The notes beneath the pieces are model-generated. The model ran no database searches. It worked only from the letters and a program-made list of their open reading frames with translations, and had not been told where the DNA came from. The position numbers and the translations under genes are program-made. A stretch of 64,000 bases of DNA from Leptospiraceae bacterium (GTDB taxonomy: Bacteria; Spirochaetota; Leptospiria; Leptospirales; Leptospiraceae): assembly GCA_016711485.1 (NCBI GenBank), contig JADJSX010000024.1, positions 310,001-374,000 of the forward strand, written 5' to 3'. This document shows, piece by piece, positions 36,731 to 46,768 of this stretch; position 1 is the first letter of the stretch, and each line of letters begins with the position of its first letter.

Positions 36731-38815
36731 TTGTCAAAAAGTCTATACATTACCAGCGTGGAGCCAAAGAGCGGCAAATCATTAGTTTCCTTAGGAGTTA
36801 TGGAGTTATTAAAAAGTAGTCTTTCTAGAGTCGCATTCTTTCGTCCTATTATTAAATCCAGAGAAGACGGCGGAAATGATCCGGATATAAATCTAGTTTG
36901 CAAACGCTATAATTTACAAATCAAATATGAGGATACATTTGGCCTTGAGATGGATGAAGCACTCGAGTTAATTTCAAAAGATCAAAAAAGCATATTAATT
37001 GATACGATCATGGCAAAATGTAAAAGACTCGAAGAAGAGTATGATTTCGTACTTATCGAAGGTTCTGATTTTACCGGCTCAACTAGTTCTTTTGAATTTG
37101 AAATCAACTCTGAGTTAGCTCAGAATTTAGGTGCACCGGTAATGTTAGTATTACCCGCTATTCGTAAAGATAACGATGATATTCTTTCTGATATAAATCT
37201 TGCAATCGAGTCTTATTCCAATTCAGGTTGCACAATAATAGCCACCATTGTGACTCGTGTTAAAAAAGAAAATTTCGATTCACTTAAAAATGAATACAAA
37301 GTAAACAATACAGATACTACACCTGTGTATTTTATTCCCGAAAATGAAATTATCAGTACGATGACAATGAAAGAAATTTCGATTGCACTAGATGCAGAAG
37401 TTTTATACGGAAAAGATAATCTAATGCGTCATGCCTATCATACTACAGTAGCATCGATGAGACTCGAAAATTTTCTAAATTATATAAAAGAAGGAACATT
37501 AGTAATAGTTTCAGGTGATAGATCTGACATTATTCTTGGTGGATTTCTTTGCTCTGCTAATAAAAATTTTCCACGCATAATGGGACTTATTCTAACTGGT
37601 GGAATTTACCCGGATGAAAATATTAAAAAAATTATAGAAGGGCTTGATGCGCATATTCCGGTTATACTCACCAAAGAAGATACACTTCGCACAGTCTTTC
37701 AAATAAATAACATTGATTCAAAAGTAACACCAGAAGATAAACGCAAAATAGATATTTACCTCGGACTCTTTGAATCAAACGTAGACACAAAAATGCTGAA
37801 AGAAAAGATGATAGTCTATAAATCAAAATCAGTAACACCTAAAATGTTTGAATACAATTTAATTCAAAGAGCAAAGTCATTAAAAAAACATATAGTATTG
37901 CCTGAAGGAATTGAAGATAGAATTCTTCGAGCGGCGGAAGTATTGTTAGATAGAAACGTAGTGCGTATAACACTTCTCGGAAAAGAAAAAGAAATTAAAG
38001 AAAAAATAATAAAACTAGGCTTAAAACTAAAAGACGTTACCATCATAGATCCGACTCAATCCAAAGACTTTCTGGATTATTGTGAAACTTACTATGAACT
38101 CCGAAAACACAAGGGAATCACTATGGACAATGCCAAAGACGTAATGAGTGACGTTAGTTACTATGGAACCATGATGGTTTACAAAGGTCATGCCGACGGA
38201 ATGGTATCCGGTTCTATCAATACAACCCAACATACGATTCGTCCTTCTCTTGAGTTTGTCAAAACAAAACCCGGTTTCTCCATCGTTTCGAGTGTATTTC
38301 TAATGTGTCTTCCTGATAAAGTTCTGGTATATGGTGATTGTGCGGTCAATCCAAATCCAACAGCCGCCGAACTTGCGGAAATCGCGATGTCCTCAGCCCA
38401 AACCGCAAAACAATTTGGAATTGAGCCTCGTGTGGCTATGCTGTCTTATTCGACAGGGGATTCAGGTAAGGGAGAAGAAGTAGAAAAAGTGCGCGAAGCT
38501 ACAAAATTAGTCCGAGCAAAGATGCCAGATATTTTAATCGAAGGTCCTATTCAATATGACGCGGCGATTGATCCAGAAGTAGCGTCTACCAAAATGCCAA
38601 ACAATCCTGTCGCAGGAAAAGCAACTGTATTTATTTTCCCGGATCTAAACACAGGGAATAACACGTATAAGGCGGTACAAAGATCGGCAAATGCAGTCGC
38701 CATCGGTCCTGTTTTACAAGGAATAAAAAAACCGGTAAATGATTTGAGTCGGGGTTGCACAGTCCCTGACATTGTAAATACAGTGGTCATCACAGCTATA
38801 CAGGCTCAGGAGTAA
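36731..38815 (+). CDS. pta: Phosphate acetyltransferase (long form with N-terminal P-loop and DRTGG domains)
   Basis: A 694-residue protein that interconverts acetyl-CoA and acetyl phosphate. The N-terminal third is a P-loop region of the BioD/CobQ type (SVEPKSGKSLVSLG). The middle is a DRTGG domain (about 215-325). The C-terminal 320 residues are the catalytic PTA_PTB domain (KKHIVLPEGIEDRILRAAEVL, HADGMVSGSINTTQHTIRPSLEF, YSTGDSGKGEEVEKVREAT, VFIFPDLNTGNNTYKAVQRS). This is the long enterobacterial-type architecture. The start is TTG 36731, with GGAGAG 4-9 nt upstream. ackA starts 3 bp after the stop, so they form an operon. Confidence 0.94.
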   Translation: MSKSLYITSVEPKSGKSLVSLGVMELLKSSLSRVAFFRPIIKSREDGGNDPDINLVCKRYNLQIKYEDTFGLEMDEALELISKDQKSILIDTIMAKCKRLEEEYDFVLIEGSDFTGSTSSFEFEINSELAQNLGAPVMLVLPAIRKDNDDILSDINLAIESYSNSGCTIIATIVTRVKKENFDSLKNEYKVNNTDTTPVYFIPENEIISTMTMKEISIALDAEVLYGKDNLMRHAYHTTVASMRLENFLNYIKEGTLVIVSGDRSDIILGGFLCSANKNFPRIMGLILTGGIYPDENIKKIIEGLDAHIPVILTKEDTLRTVFQINNIDSKVTPEDKRKIDIYLGLFESNVDTKMLKEKMIVYKSKSVTPKMFEYNLIQRAKSLKKHIVLPEGIEDRILRAAEVLLDRNVVRITLLGKEKEIKEKIIKLGLKLKDVTIIDPTQSKDFLDYCETYYELRKHKGITMDNAKDVMSDVSYYGTMMVYKGHADGMVSGSINTTQHTIRPSLEFVKTKPGFSIVSSVFLMCLPDKVLVYGDCAVNPNPTAAELAEIAMSSAQTAKQFGIEPRVAMLSYSTGDSGKGEEVEKVREATKLVRAKMPDILIEGPIQYDAAIDPEVASTKMPNNPVAGKATVFIFPDLNTGNNTYKAVQRSANAVAIGPVLQGIKKPVNDLSRGCTVPDIVNTVVITAIQAQE

Positions 38816-38818
38816 TCC

Positions 38819-40027
38819 ATGAAAATTCTAGTCATAAACACAGGTAGCTCTTCTATCAAATACCAACTATTCCAAATGGATGACAAATCCGTATTAGCCT
38901 CCGGACTCATAGAACGAATCGGAGAAACAACAGCCAAACATAAATTCAGCTCAGTCAATCTAAAAGAAAGTATCGTAGTCGAAAAAAATATACCAAACCA
39001 CCAAACTGGAATCAGTGAAATGGACGAGCTTTTAACTGATTCGGTGAATGGAGTTATTAAAAATTCTTCTGAGATTTCAGCTATTGGTCATAGAGTTGTT
39101 CATGGGGGAGAAACATTTACAAAACCTAGTATCATCGATGAAGATGTGATCAAGGCTATAGAGGCTAATGTCCCTTTGGCTCCCTTGCACAATCCGGGGA
39201 ATCTATCTGGAATTTTTGCGGCACAGAAATTTTTCAAAGGTGTTGTCAATGTTGCCGTATTCGATACAGCCTTTCACCAAACCATGCCAGAAAATGTATT
39301 TCGTTATGCAATTCCGAATGAATACTATGAGAAATACAAAATCAGGCGATATGGATTTCATGGGACTTCTCACCAATATGTGTCCAAACTAGCCGCAAAA
39401 TTTCTAGGTAAAAATATTGACAGTCTAAACCTAATTACCCTCCATCTTGGAAACGGAGCGAGTGTTTGTGCAATCAAAAACGGAAAAAGTTATGATACTT
39501 CTATGGGTATGACTCCCCTCGAAGGGTTAATCATGGGAACCCGCACAGGCGATTTAGATCCTGCGATTCCTTTTTTTATGGCAGATCATGTAAAACTTTC
39601 TTATAAAGAAATTGATACTCTTCTAAATAAACAAAGCGGATTAAAAGGAATATCCGCATTGAACGATATGCGCGATATTTTAGCCAAAAGAAAAGAGGGC
39701 GACAAAAATGCAAAACTTGCGATTGAGATGTATGTCAACCGAATTCGTAAATACATTGGTGCTTACTTGGTAGGTTTGGAGGGACGAGTGGATGCGATTT
39801 TATTTACAGCTGGAATAGGCGAAAACGCTTCTGAGATTCGTGAACTCTGTATGCAAAATCTTTCTAGTCTAGGAATTGAACTCGATACAGATAAAAATAA
39901 CGCACCCAACAGAGATGTTTGCGAAATTAGCAAAGACACAAGTAAAATAAAAGTATTAGTAGTTCCTACAAATGAAGAACTAGAAATTGCACTACAAGCC
40001 AAAGATGTAATCGAAACGAATAAATGA
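38819..40027 (+). CDS. ackA: Acetate kinase
   Basis: A 402-residue protein, usual length, transferring phosphate between acetyl phosphate and ADP. Motifs are KILVINTGSSSIKYQLF at the N-terminus, GHRVVHGGE, VFDTAFHQTMPE, RRYGFHGTSHQYV, LHLGNGASVCAI and FTAGIGENASEIRE, all of the acetokinase/ASKHA fold. It lies 3 bp after pta. Together the pair links acetyl-CoA to acetate with ATP formation, or in reverse activates acetate for biosynthesis. Confidence 0.96.
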   Translation: MKILVINTGSSSIKYQLFQMDDKSVLASGLIERIGETTAKHKFSSVNLKESIVVEKNIPNHQTGISEMDELLTDSVNGVIKNSSEISAIGHRVVHGGETFTKPSIIDEDVIKAIEANVPLAPLHNPGNLSGIFAAQKFFKGVVNVAVFDTAFHQTMPENVFRYAIPNEYYEKYKIRRYGFHGTSHQYVSKLAAKFLGKNIDSLNLITLHLGNGASVCAIKNGKSYDTSMGMTPLEGLIMGTRTGDLDPAIPFFMADHVKLSYKEIDTLLNKQSGLKGISALNDMRDILAKRKEGDKNAKLAIEMYVNRIRKYIGAYLVGLEGRVDAILFTAGIGENASEIRELCMQNLSSLGIELDTDKNNAPNRDVCEISKDTSKIKVLVVPTNEELEIALQAKDVIETNK

Positions 40028-40040
40028 TATGAAACGAAAA

Positions 40041-40107
40041 ATGAATACCACGAATAGACACAGATAATCACGGAAATTGATAATCATCTGTGTGAATCGG
40101 TGTTCAT
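40041..40107. repeat. Long hairpin between ackA and aceE
   Basis: ACACAGAT (40058-40065) pairs with ATCTGTGT (40086-40093), and outside that ATGAATACC (40041-40049) pairs with GGTGTTCAT (40099-40107) with one G-U-type mismatch. The ACCACGAATAGACACAGATAA style of sequence resembles short intergenic repeats found in many genomes. It may terminate pta-ackA transcription or shape the aceE leader. Confidence 0.5.
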
Positions 40108-40206
40108 AAGTAGTGAAAAAAATTCACTGACGAAGCGAAAATATTTCGATAGACAAAAGTCTATAGGCAAATTCTAAATAGGTAATTCCTAAAATGGAGA
40201 AACAGT

Positions 40207-42903
40207 ATGTCTGCTACACCAGAGCAATCAGTTACAAATTCAAAACAAGTGGATATAGATCCAGTAGAAACAAAAGAATGGCTGGAGGCTCTGAATGGAG
40301 TCATCGCGGTCGAAGGCACAGATCGTGCAGCTTACCTCATTGACAAACAAATCGAATTTGCCCGCGTCAATGGAGTTGTGCAACCGTTCCACGCTGAAAC
40401 GCCCTATATAAATACGATTCCAGTCGAACAGCAAATTCCTCTTCCTGGCGACCAAGCAATGGAAAGAAAAATTCGCGCCTACACTCGCTGGAATGCGCTT
40501 GCAATGGTTCTTCGCGCAAACGAAGATTCTAATGTAGGCGGACATATTTCGTCCTTTCAATCCGCCGCAACGTTATACGATATCGGTTATAATCATTTTT
40601 GGCACGCTCCTTCTGAGAAACATGGAGGAGATTTGATCTATGTACAAGGTCATTGTGCACCCGGAATTTATTCACGCGCCTTTTTACTTGGACGGCTAAC
40701 AGAAGATCAACTCATCAACTTTCGCCAGGAAGTAGATGGAAAGGGTATTTCAAGTTATCCGCATCCTTGGCTTATGCCTGATTTCTGGCAATTTCCAACT
40801 GTATCCATGGGACTTGGTCCTATCATGGCTATTTATCAAGCGCGATTTATGAAATACATGCAAGATAGAGAACTCATCAAATCAGAAGAGCGAAAAGTAT
40901 GGGCATTCCTAGGAGACGGAGAAACAGACGAGCCTGAGTCGTTAGGTGCTATAGGAATGGCAGGAAGAGAAAAATTAGACAATCTAATTTTTGTAATCAA
41001 CTGTAATCTCCAAAGACTTGATGGACCGGTTCGGGGGAATGGCAGTATTATCCAAGAGTTAGAAAGTGAATTTAGAGGTGCTGGTTGGAATGTAATCAAA
41101 GTCATCTGGGGTAGGCATTGGGATATTTTATTTGCCCGAGATAAAAAGGGACTCCTCATGAAACGACTTGGTGAAATTGTGGATGGTGAATACCAAACAT
41201 TCCGATCTAAAAATGGAGCATACATACGCGAACATGTATTCAATACTCCCGAATTACAATCATTAGTCGCTGATTGGTCAGACGATGATATCTGGAACTT
41301 AAACCGAGGTGGGCACGACGTTCACAAAGTATACGCCGCCTACCACTCAGCCGTCAATCACAAAGGGCAACCTACCGTTATCCTAGCAAAGACAGTAAAA
41401 GGATATTGGATGGGAAGTTCTGGGCAGGCAATGAACATTGCGCACCAACAAAAACATATGAGTGAGCTAGATGTAAAAGCATTTCGAAACCATTTCCAAA
41501 TTCCAGTTTCAGACGATCAGTTAGAAAAACTTCCGTTTGTAACGTTCCCTGAAAATAGCCCTGAAATGAAATACATGCAAGCACGAAGAGCGGAACTAGG
41601 CGGTTATCTTCCGCAAAGAAGAAAAAAATCAGAGAGCCTCAAAGTTCCGGGTTTAGACGTATTTGCCCCACTTCTAGAAGCAACTACGGACGGACGTGAA
41701 CTTTCTACTACAATGGCTTTTGTGCGGATACTCAATATTTTACTCAAAGACAAGGAAGTAGGAAAAAGAGTCGTTCCGATTGTTCCAGATGAATCTAGGA
41801 CTTTCGGTATGGAAGGACTATTCCGCCAACTTGGAATTTGGAGTCAGGTAGGTCAGCTCTATACTCCACAAGACAAAGACCAACTCATGTTCTACAAAGA
41901 AGACAAAAAAGGTCAAGTACTGCAGGAGGGAATCAATGAGGCCGGAGCTATGAGTGATTGGATTGCGGCGGCTACTTCGTATTCAACGCATGGTGTTCCA
42001 ATGATTCCATTTTTTATTTTCTATTCAATGTTTGGATTTCAGAGAGTCGGTGATCTTTGTTGGGCGGCGGGTGATATGAGAAGCCGCGGTTTTTTACTTG
42101 GTGGCACCTCGGGTCGCACAACGCTCAACGGTGAAGGTTTACAACACGAAGACGGTCACAGTCATCTATGGAGTGCAACTATCCCAAATTGTGTGAGTTA
42201 CGATCCAACGTTTAGCTTTGAACTTGCTGTGATTCTGCAAGACGGAATGAAGAGAATGTATGCAGACCAAGAAGATGTATTTTACTACATCACAGTGATG
42301 AATGAAAATTACGCTCATCCAGGTCTTCCAAAAGGCGAAGAAAAAAATATTCTAAAAGGAATGTACGCGCTTACAAAATCAGAAAAAAAAGATGCAAAAT
42401 TAAAAGTGCAACTTCTAGGAAGTGGAACCATTTTCAGAGAAGTAATTGCCGCCGCTGAAATGTTAAAAAATGACTGGGGAGTTGAAAGTGATATCTGGGG
42501 CTGTCCTAGTTTTACTGAACTCGGAAGAGATTGGAATAACGTTAGCCGAAACAACTTACTGAATCCAGAAGGAAAACAAAAATTATCCCATGTAGAAACT
42601 TGCCTCAAGGACACAAAAGGTCCGATCATTGCCGCAACTGATTATATAAGAATGTTTGCAGAACAAATCCGACCTGCCATTCAAAATATTGGTCGTAGAT
42701 TCTCTGTTCTTGGAACAGACGGGTATGGAAGATCAGACACAAGAGAAAAATTACGTCATTTCTTTGAAGTAGATCGTAAGTGGGTGACGATAGCCGCTCT
42801 AAAAGCTCTGGCGGATGACGGTCAGATCGAATACAAAAAAGTGGCAGAAGCAATCAAAAAATACGGAATTGATCCGAAAAAACCAAATCCATTAACGGTA
42901 TAA
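40207..42903 (+). CDS. aceE: Pyruvate dehydrogenase E1 component, homodimeric type
   Basis: An 898-residue single-chain E1, decarboxylating pyruvate with thiamine diphosphate and passing acetyl groups to E2 lipoyl. The TPP-binding segment is GDGETDEPESLGAIG...NCN, with NVGGHISSFQSAATLYDIGYNHFW, YVQGHCAPGIYSRAFLLGRL and EGLQHEDGHSHLW as AceE hallmarks. The length matches E. coli AceE. ATG 40207 has GGAGAAA upstream. It is the first of three closely spaced genes (aceF 12 bp after, then lpd 11 bp after). Possession of an AceE rather than an alpha/beta E1 suggests the enterobacterial-type complex. Confidence 0.96.
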   Translation: MSATPEQSVTNSKQVDIDPVETKEWLEALNGVIAVEGTDRAAYLIDKQIEFARVNGVVQPFHAETPYINTIPVEQQIPLPGDQAMERKIRAYTRWNALAMVLRANEDSNVGGHISSFQSAATLYDIGYNHFWHAPSEKHGGDLIYVQGHCAPGIYSRAFLLGRLTEDQLINFRQEVDGKGISSYPHPWLMPDFWQFPTVSMGLGPIMAIYQARFMKYMQDRELIKSEERKVWAFLGDGETDEPESLGAIGMAGREKLDNLIFVINCNLQRLDGPVRGNGSIIQELESEFRGAGWNVIKVIWGRHWDILFARDKKGLLMKRLGEIVDGEYQTFRSKNGAYIREHVFNTPELQSLVADWSDDDIWNLNRGGHDVHKVYAAYHSAVNHKGQPTVILAKTVKGYWMGSSGQAMNIAHQQKHMSELDVKAFRNHFQIPVSDDQLEKLPFVTFPENSPEMKYMQARRAELGGYLPQRRKKSESLKVPGLDVFAPLLEATTDGRELSTTMAFVRILNILLKDKEVGKRVVPIVPDESRTFGMEGLFRQLGIWSQVGQLYTPQDKDQLMFYKEDKKGQVLQEGINEAGAMSDWIAAATSYSTHGVPMIPFFIFYSMFGFQRVGDLCWAAGDMRSRGFLLGGTSGRTTLNGEGLQHEDGHSHLWSATIPNCVSYDPTFSFELAVILQDGMKRMYADQEDVFYYITVMNENYAHPGLPKGEEKNILKGMYALTKSEKKDAKLKVQLLGSGTIFREVIAAAEMLKNDWGVESDIWGCPSFTELGRDWNNVSRNNLLNPEGKQKLSHVETCLKDTKGPIIAATDYIRMFAEQIRPAIQNIGRRFSVLGTDGYGRSDTREKLRHFFEVDRKWVTIAALKALADDGQIEYKKVAEAIKKYGIDPKKPNPLTV

Positions 42904-42915
42904 AAAGGAACTTAT

Positions 42916-44199
42916 ATGGCAAAATTAATTGATGTTAAGGTTCCCGATATAGGGGATTACAATGATATTCCAGTGATTGAAGTTCACGTGAAAGTAGGAG
43001 ATAAAGTGACAGCGGAACAGTCCCTCATCACTTTAGAATCAGACAAAGCAAGTATGGATGTTCCCTCTCCTGAAAATGGAGTTGTAAAAGAACTAAAAGT
43101 AAAAGTAGGAGATAAAGTTTCTAGAGATCATCTTTTTTTAGTTCTGGAAGCAGAAGAAACTGCCGCTAATCCACAACCAGCGGTTACTCCTGCGAAGCCT
43201 GTTACACCACCTGCTCCCGTTATTTCAGATCCAGTAGCAGTCCCAAAACAAACTCAAGTGTCAGCGCAAGAGGTTACTCATGATATGGTTTCGGGAACAA
43301 GCCATGCTAGTCCCTCGGTTCGAAAGTATGCGCGGGAATTAGGTGTAGATATTTCGAAGGTAAAAGGAACAGCGACGAAGGGTCGTATATCGCAAGAGGA
43401 TGTGCAGAAGTTTGTGAAGTCAGTGATGAGTGGACAAACTTCAGCTCCTTCTTCCGGTGGTACTGGACTCAACCTACTCCCTTGGCCTAAGATTGATTTT
43501 AGTAAATTTGGGGCTACTCAAAGACAGCCGCTTTCTAGGATTAAGAAAATTTCTGCGGCTAATCTATCTCGCAATTGGATTGTGATTCCATCTGTCACCT
43601 ACCACGATGACGCAGACATCACAGATCTAGAAGCATTTCGCCTAGATACAAATAAACAAAATGAAAAAGCAGGGATTAAAATTACAATGCTTGCTTTTAT
43701 AATCAAAGCATCTGTGGCGGCATTGAAAAAATTTCCTGAATTTAATAGCTCCCTCGATGGAGATGATTTAGTTCTAAAAGAATATTTCCACATAGGATTT
43801 GCAGCTGATACGCCTAACGGTCTAGTGGTTCCTGTAATTAAGGACGCAGACAAAAAAGGAATTTATGAAATCGCAAAAGAAACAAGCGAACTTGCAAAAC
43901 TTGCTCGCGAAGGTAAAATCAAATCAGAACAAATGCAAGGTGCCTGTTTTACTATTTCATCGCTTGGTGGCATAGGAGGAACGTATTTTTCTCCGATCAT
44001 CAATGCACCTGAGGTTGCGATTTTAGGTGTGAGCAAAGCGGCGATGAAACCAGTTTGGAATGGAAAAGAATTTATCCCTCGTTTGCTATGTCCATTATCG
44101 CTTACAGCAGACCATCGCGTGATCGATGGTGTTCTCGGAACTAAGTTTAATGTGTATTTGTCGGAGTTACTCGCGGATTTCCGCAGAGTTGTATTATAA
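42916..44199 (+). CDS. aceF: Dihydrolipoamide acetyltransferase (E2 of pyruvate dehydrogenase)
   Basis: A 427-residue protein with one lipoyl domain (1-78, lipoyl Lys44 in ESDKAS), a Pro/Ala/Val-rich linker (about 80-125), a peripheral subunit-binding domain (about 128-168, ASPSVRKYARELGVD), a second linker and a catalytic domain (about 200-427) with His400 in TADHRVIDG and GIGGTYFSPIINAPEVAILG. It moves acetyl from its lipoyl arm to CoA. It has only one lipoyl domain, fewer than E. coli AceF, while its E3 partner downstream carries another. Confidence 0.94.
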   Translation: MAKLIDVKVPDIGDYNDIPVIEVHVKVGDKVTAEQSLITLESDKASMDVPSPENGVVKELKVKVGDKVSRDHLFLVLEAEETAANPQPAVTPAKPVTPPAPVISDPVAVPKQTQVSAQEVTHDMVSGTSHASPSVRKYARELGVDISKVKGTATKGRISQEDVQKFVKSVMSGQTSAPSSGGTGLNLLPWPKIDFSKFGATQRQPLSRIKKISAANLSRNWIVIPSVTYHDDADITDLEAFRLDTNKQNEKAGIKITMLAFIIKASVAALKKFPEFNSSLDGDDLVLKEYFHIGFAADTPNGLVVPVIKDADKKGIYEIAKETSELAKLAREGKIKSEQMQGACFTISSLGGIGGTYFSPIINAPEVAILGVSKAAMKPVWNGKEFIPRLLCPLSLTADHRVIDGVLGTKFNVYLSELLADFRRVVL

Positions 44200-44210
44200 A
44201 AGGATTATCT

Positions 44211-45992
44211 ATGGCACAAAAAGAAATTAAAGTCCCAGATTTAGGCGACTTCGAGTCAGTTCCTATCATTGAAATTTTAGTCAAAGTGGGAGATATAGTT
44301 AAAAAAGAACAATCTCTCATCGTTCTCGAATCAGATAAAGCGTCGATGGAAATTCCATCCGAGGAAGAAGGAAAAATTCTATCGATAGCAGTAAAAGTTG
44401 GCGACAAAGTAGGCAAAGGACAATTAATCGCAGTCATCGAAATTTCCGCGACTGCAAACACGAACCAAGCGCCTACACCTAATTCTCCTCCAAAACAAGA
44501 ACCCACGAAACAACAAGCGGTTACGACTCCTTTGCCGGCTGGATCGTATTCCGGAAAAGTAGATCACGAATTTGAAATGCTTGTTCTAGGAGCGGGACCC
44601 GGCGGATACAGTGCAGCATTTAGAAGTGCCGATCTAGGGATGAATACCGTGTTAATCGAACGTTATGCGACCATTGGTGGCGTTTGTTTGAATGTTGGTT
44701 GTATTCCTTCGAAGGCTCTCCTTCACACGGCGGCGGTAATGGAAGAAGTCAAAGCAATGGCGGCACATGGAATTGTATACGGGGATCCAAAACTTGACAT
44801 CGATAAACTTCGTCACCACAAAGAAACCGTAGTCGGAAAATTAACGACTGGACTTGCCGGAATGGCAAAAATGCGCAAAGTCAAAATTATCCGTGGTTTA
44901 GGTAAATTCATTGACGCAAACCATATAGAAGTTGATCTCACAGAAGGTCCAGGCCAGAAGACGACGGGGAAAAAAGAAGTTATCCGCTTCGCAAAAGCGA
45001 TCATAGCGGCAGGAAGTCAATCGGTAAAACTGCCATTTCTTCCCGTCGATCCTCGCGTGGTAGATAGCACTGGTGCTTTGTTATTAACGTCAGTTCCCAA
45101 AAGAATGCTAGTCATCGGTGGCGGAATCATCGGCCTAGAAATGGCAACCGTCTACAGTACCCTCGGCTCGCGTATCGACATAGCGGAGATGATGGACGGA
45201 CTCATGGCGGGAGCAGACCGAGACTTACAAAGAGTCTGGGAAAGAAAAAACGCACATAGATTTGATAACGTTATGCTAAAGACTCGCGCGTCCAAAGCAG
45301 AAGCAAAGACAGACGGAATACACGTCACCTTCGAAGGGGAAAAAGCACCGGCAGAGCCGCAAGTATATGACTTAGTATTAGTAGCAGTAGGCAGAACTCC
45401 GAACGGTAAGAAACTCGACGCTGAGAAAGCAGGTGTAGCCGTAACCGACCGCGGATTTATATCAGTAGACAATCAGCAGAGAACAAACGTTAACCATATA
45501 TTCGCCATAGGTGACATCGTAGGGCAACCCATGTTAGCCCATAAAGCTGTCCACGAATCACATGTTGCGGCAGAGGCTGCCTTCGGAGAAAAATCCTATT
45601 TCGATGCAAAACAAATTCCTTCCGTTGCCTACACCGATCCTGAAGTAGCTTGGGCGGGGCTAACAGAAGAATACTGCAAAGAAAATGGTATCAAATACAA
45701 AAAAGGACATTTCCCTTGGTCGGCTAGTGGTCGTGCTATAGCAAACGGTCGCGATGAAGGTTTTACAAAACTTTTATTTGACGAAGAGACTCATCGCATC
45801 ATCGGCGGTGGCATTGTAGGAACTAACGCTGGAGACTTAATCGGAGAAGTCTGTCTCGCCATCGAAATGGGGGCCGATGCAATTGACATAGGAAAAACAA
45901 TCCACCCTCACCCGACACTCGGCGAATCCATCGGTATGGCCGCTGAGATTGCCCATGGCACTTGTACGGATGTTCCTCCTCAGAAGAAGTGA
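44211..45992 (+). CDS. lpd: Dihydrolipoamide dehydrogenase (E3) with N-terminal lipoyl domain
   Basis: A 593-residue protein. Residues 1-78 form a lipoyl domain (Lys43 in ESDKAS), residues 80-115 a Pro/Thr/Gln linker, and the rest a flavoprotein disulfide reductase: FAD-binding LGAGPGGYSAAF, redox-active Cys159/Cys164 in GGVCLNVGCIPSKAL, an NAD-binding VIGGGIIGLEMATVY, and the C-terminal His-Glu pair in HPHPTLGESI. It reoxidises dihydrolipoyl groups with NAD+. The N-terminal lipoyl fusion is known in some bacteria and here complements the single lipoyl domain of E2. It lies at the end of the operon before a terminator. Confidence 0.95.
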   Translation: MAQKEIKVPDLGDFESVPIIEILVKVGDIVKKEQSLIVLESDKASMEIPSEEEGKILSIAVKVGDKVGKGQLIAVIEISATANTNQAPTPNSPPKQEPTKQQAVTTPLPAGSYSGKVDHEFEMLVLGAGPGGYSAAFRSADLGMNTVLIERYATIGGVCLNVGCIPSKALLHTAAVMEEVKAMAAHGIVYGDPKLDIDKLRHHKETVVGKLTTGLAGMAKMRKVKIIRGLGKFIDANHIEVDLTEGPGQKTTGKKEVIRFAKAIIAAGSQSVKLPFLPVDPRVVDSTGALLLTSVPKRMLVIGGGIIGLEMATVYSTLGSRIDIAEMMDGLMAGADRDLQRVWERKNAHRFDNVMLKTRASKAEAKTDGIHVTFEGEKAPAEPQVYDLVLVAVGRTPNGKKLDAEKAGVAVTDRGFISVDNQQRTNVNHIFAIGDIVGQPMLAHKAVHESHVAAEAAFGEKSYFDAKQIPSVAYTDPEVAWAGLTEEYCKENGIKYKKGHFPWSASGRAIANGRDEGFTKLLFDEETHRIIGGGIVGTNAGDLIGEVCLAIEMGADAIDIGKTIHPHPTLGESIGMAAEIAHGTCTDVPPQKK

Positions 45993-46065
45993 TATTTGTA
46001 GATTGCCAAATAGGTTTAGAGGTTTAGTGTTTTATATACTTTTGCCAAAAATAATTTCCTGTTTT

Positions 46066-46113
46066 GAAAAAAGAGGCTATTCCTTAGTAATTTCAAGGAC
46101 GGTAGCCTTTTTT
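46066..46113 (+). terminator. Rho-independent terminator of the pyruvate dehydrogenase operon
   Basis: GGCTA (46075-46079) pairs with TAGCC (46103-46107), with inner CCTT and AAGG, flanked by AAAAAA on the left and TTTTTT (46108-46113) on the right. It lies 75-120 bp after the lpd stop. The left side resembles the AGAGGCTATT motif of repeat family D, and a family B end motif (GCCAAAAATAATTTCC) lies 25 bp before it. Confidence 0.75.
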
Positions 46114-46198
46114 GATTTTGCGACGGAGATAGCGAAGCAATAGCCGCTAAAAAAAAAATGTAAATCTCTCAAGTTTATAGAATTTGAGTAAATAGTGT

Positions 46199-46768
46199 TT
46201 ATCCGCTATCCTTAGGACTCTTTAATCTAATATTTACAATTTTAAATTTTAGTAATGTGATATTATCAGGTAGTTTTGTAACTAACCGATTTAGCCCAAA
46301 TAGGTAATCCATGTACATTTCTGCTTCTATTTCATCAAATTCTTCCGAAATATTCAGAACAAATTCTGCATGGCTAGAATGTCCATTGATTGGAGGACTA
46401 ATTCTGTTATCTGCTAGTAAAATCATAGAAGGACTGTTTGGATCATCTGAAGATTTTAAATCTATATAGTCTTTTTTTAAAGATAAATCTCCTAAATACT
46501 TTTTCGTTTTTTTGTCTCTAAAGGAGACTCTAAGAGTTCTAAATAAATCCCCTGTAGGAAATGAATGGGGAATTCCATTAGATATAATCTTAGCTATCAC
46601 TTGATTTTTATTTATTCTTTCCATTTCTAAAAATAAGGATGAATTTAATTTCTCCAAATCATGTCCTCCAAAGAAAGAATGAGTTTCCATACTGTTAGAA
46701 GCTAAATGACAAGATTGACATTCTCCATATTTATTTAGAGTAGACTCTTTAAATTCAAAAAAAGTATT
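46199..46768 (-). pseudogene. Truncated multihaem cytochrome c-like protein, C-terminal part
   Basis: The frame is open from just after a TAG (46771-46769) and carries no start codon before the haem site CQSCH (in YGECQSCHLASNSMETHSFFGG). The rest is a beta-rich tail (ISNGIPHSFPTGDLFRTLRVSF and a later FVLNISEEFDEIEAEMY). An ATG at 46690 begins after the haem site, so the 163-residue ORF alone would lack it. The CxxCH followed by a Met-His-rich strand suggests the end of a periplasmic cytochrome. A family of similar tails exists in multihaem proteins; identity is tentative. It is probably a decayed gene. Confidence 0.5.

Noticed and set aside
36643..36903. 86-aa minus-strand ORF at the pta start
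   Set aside because: It is the antisense shadow of the pta coding sequence.
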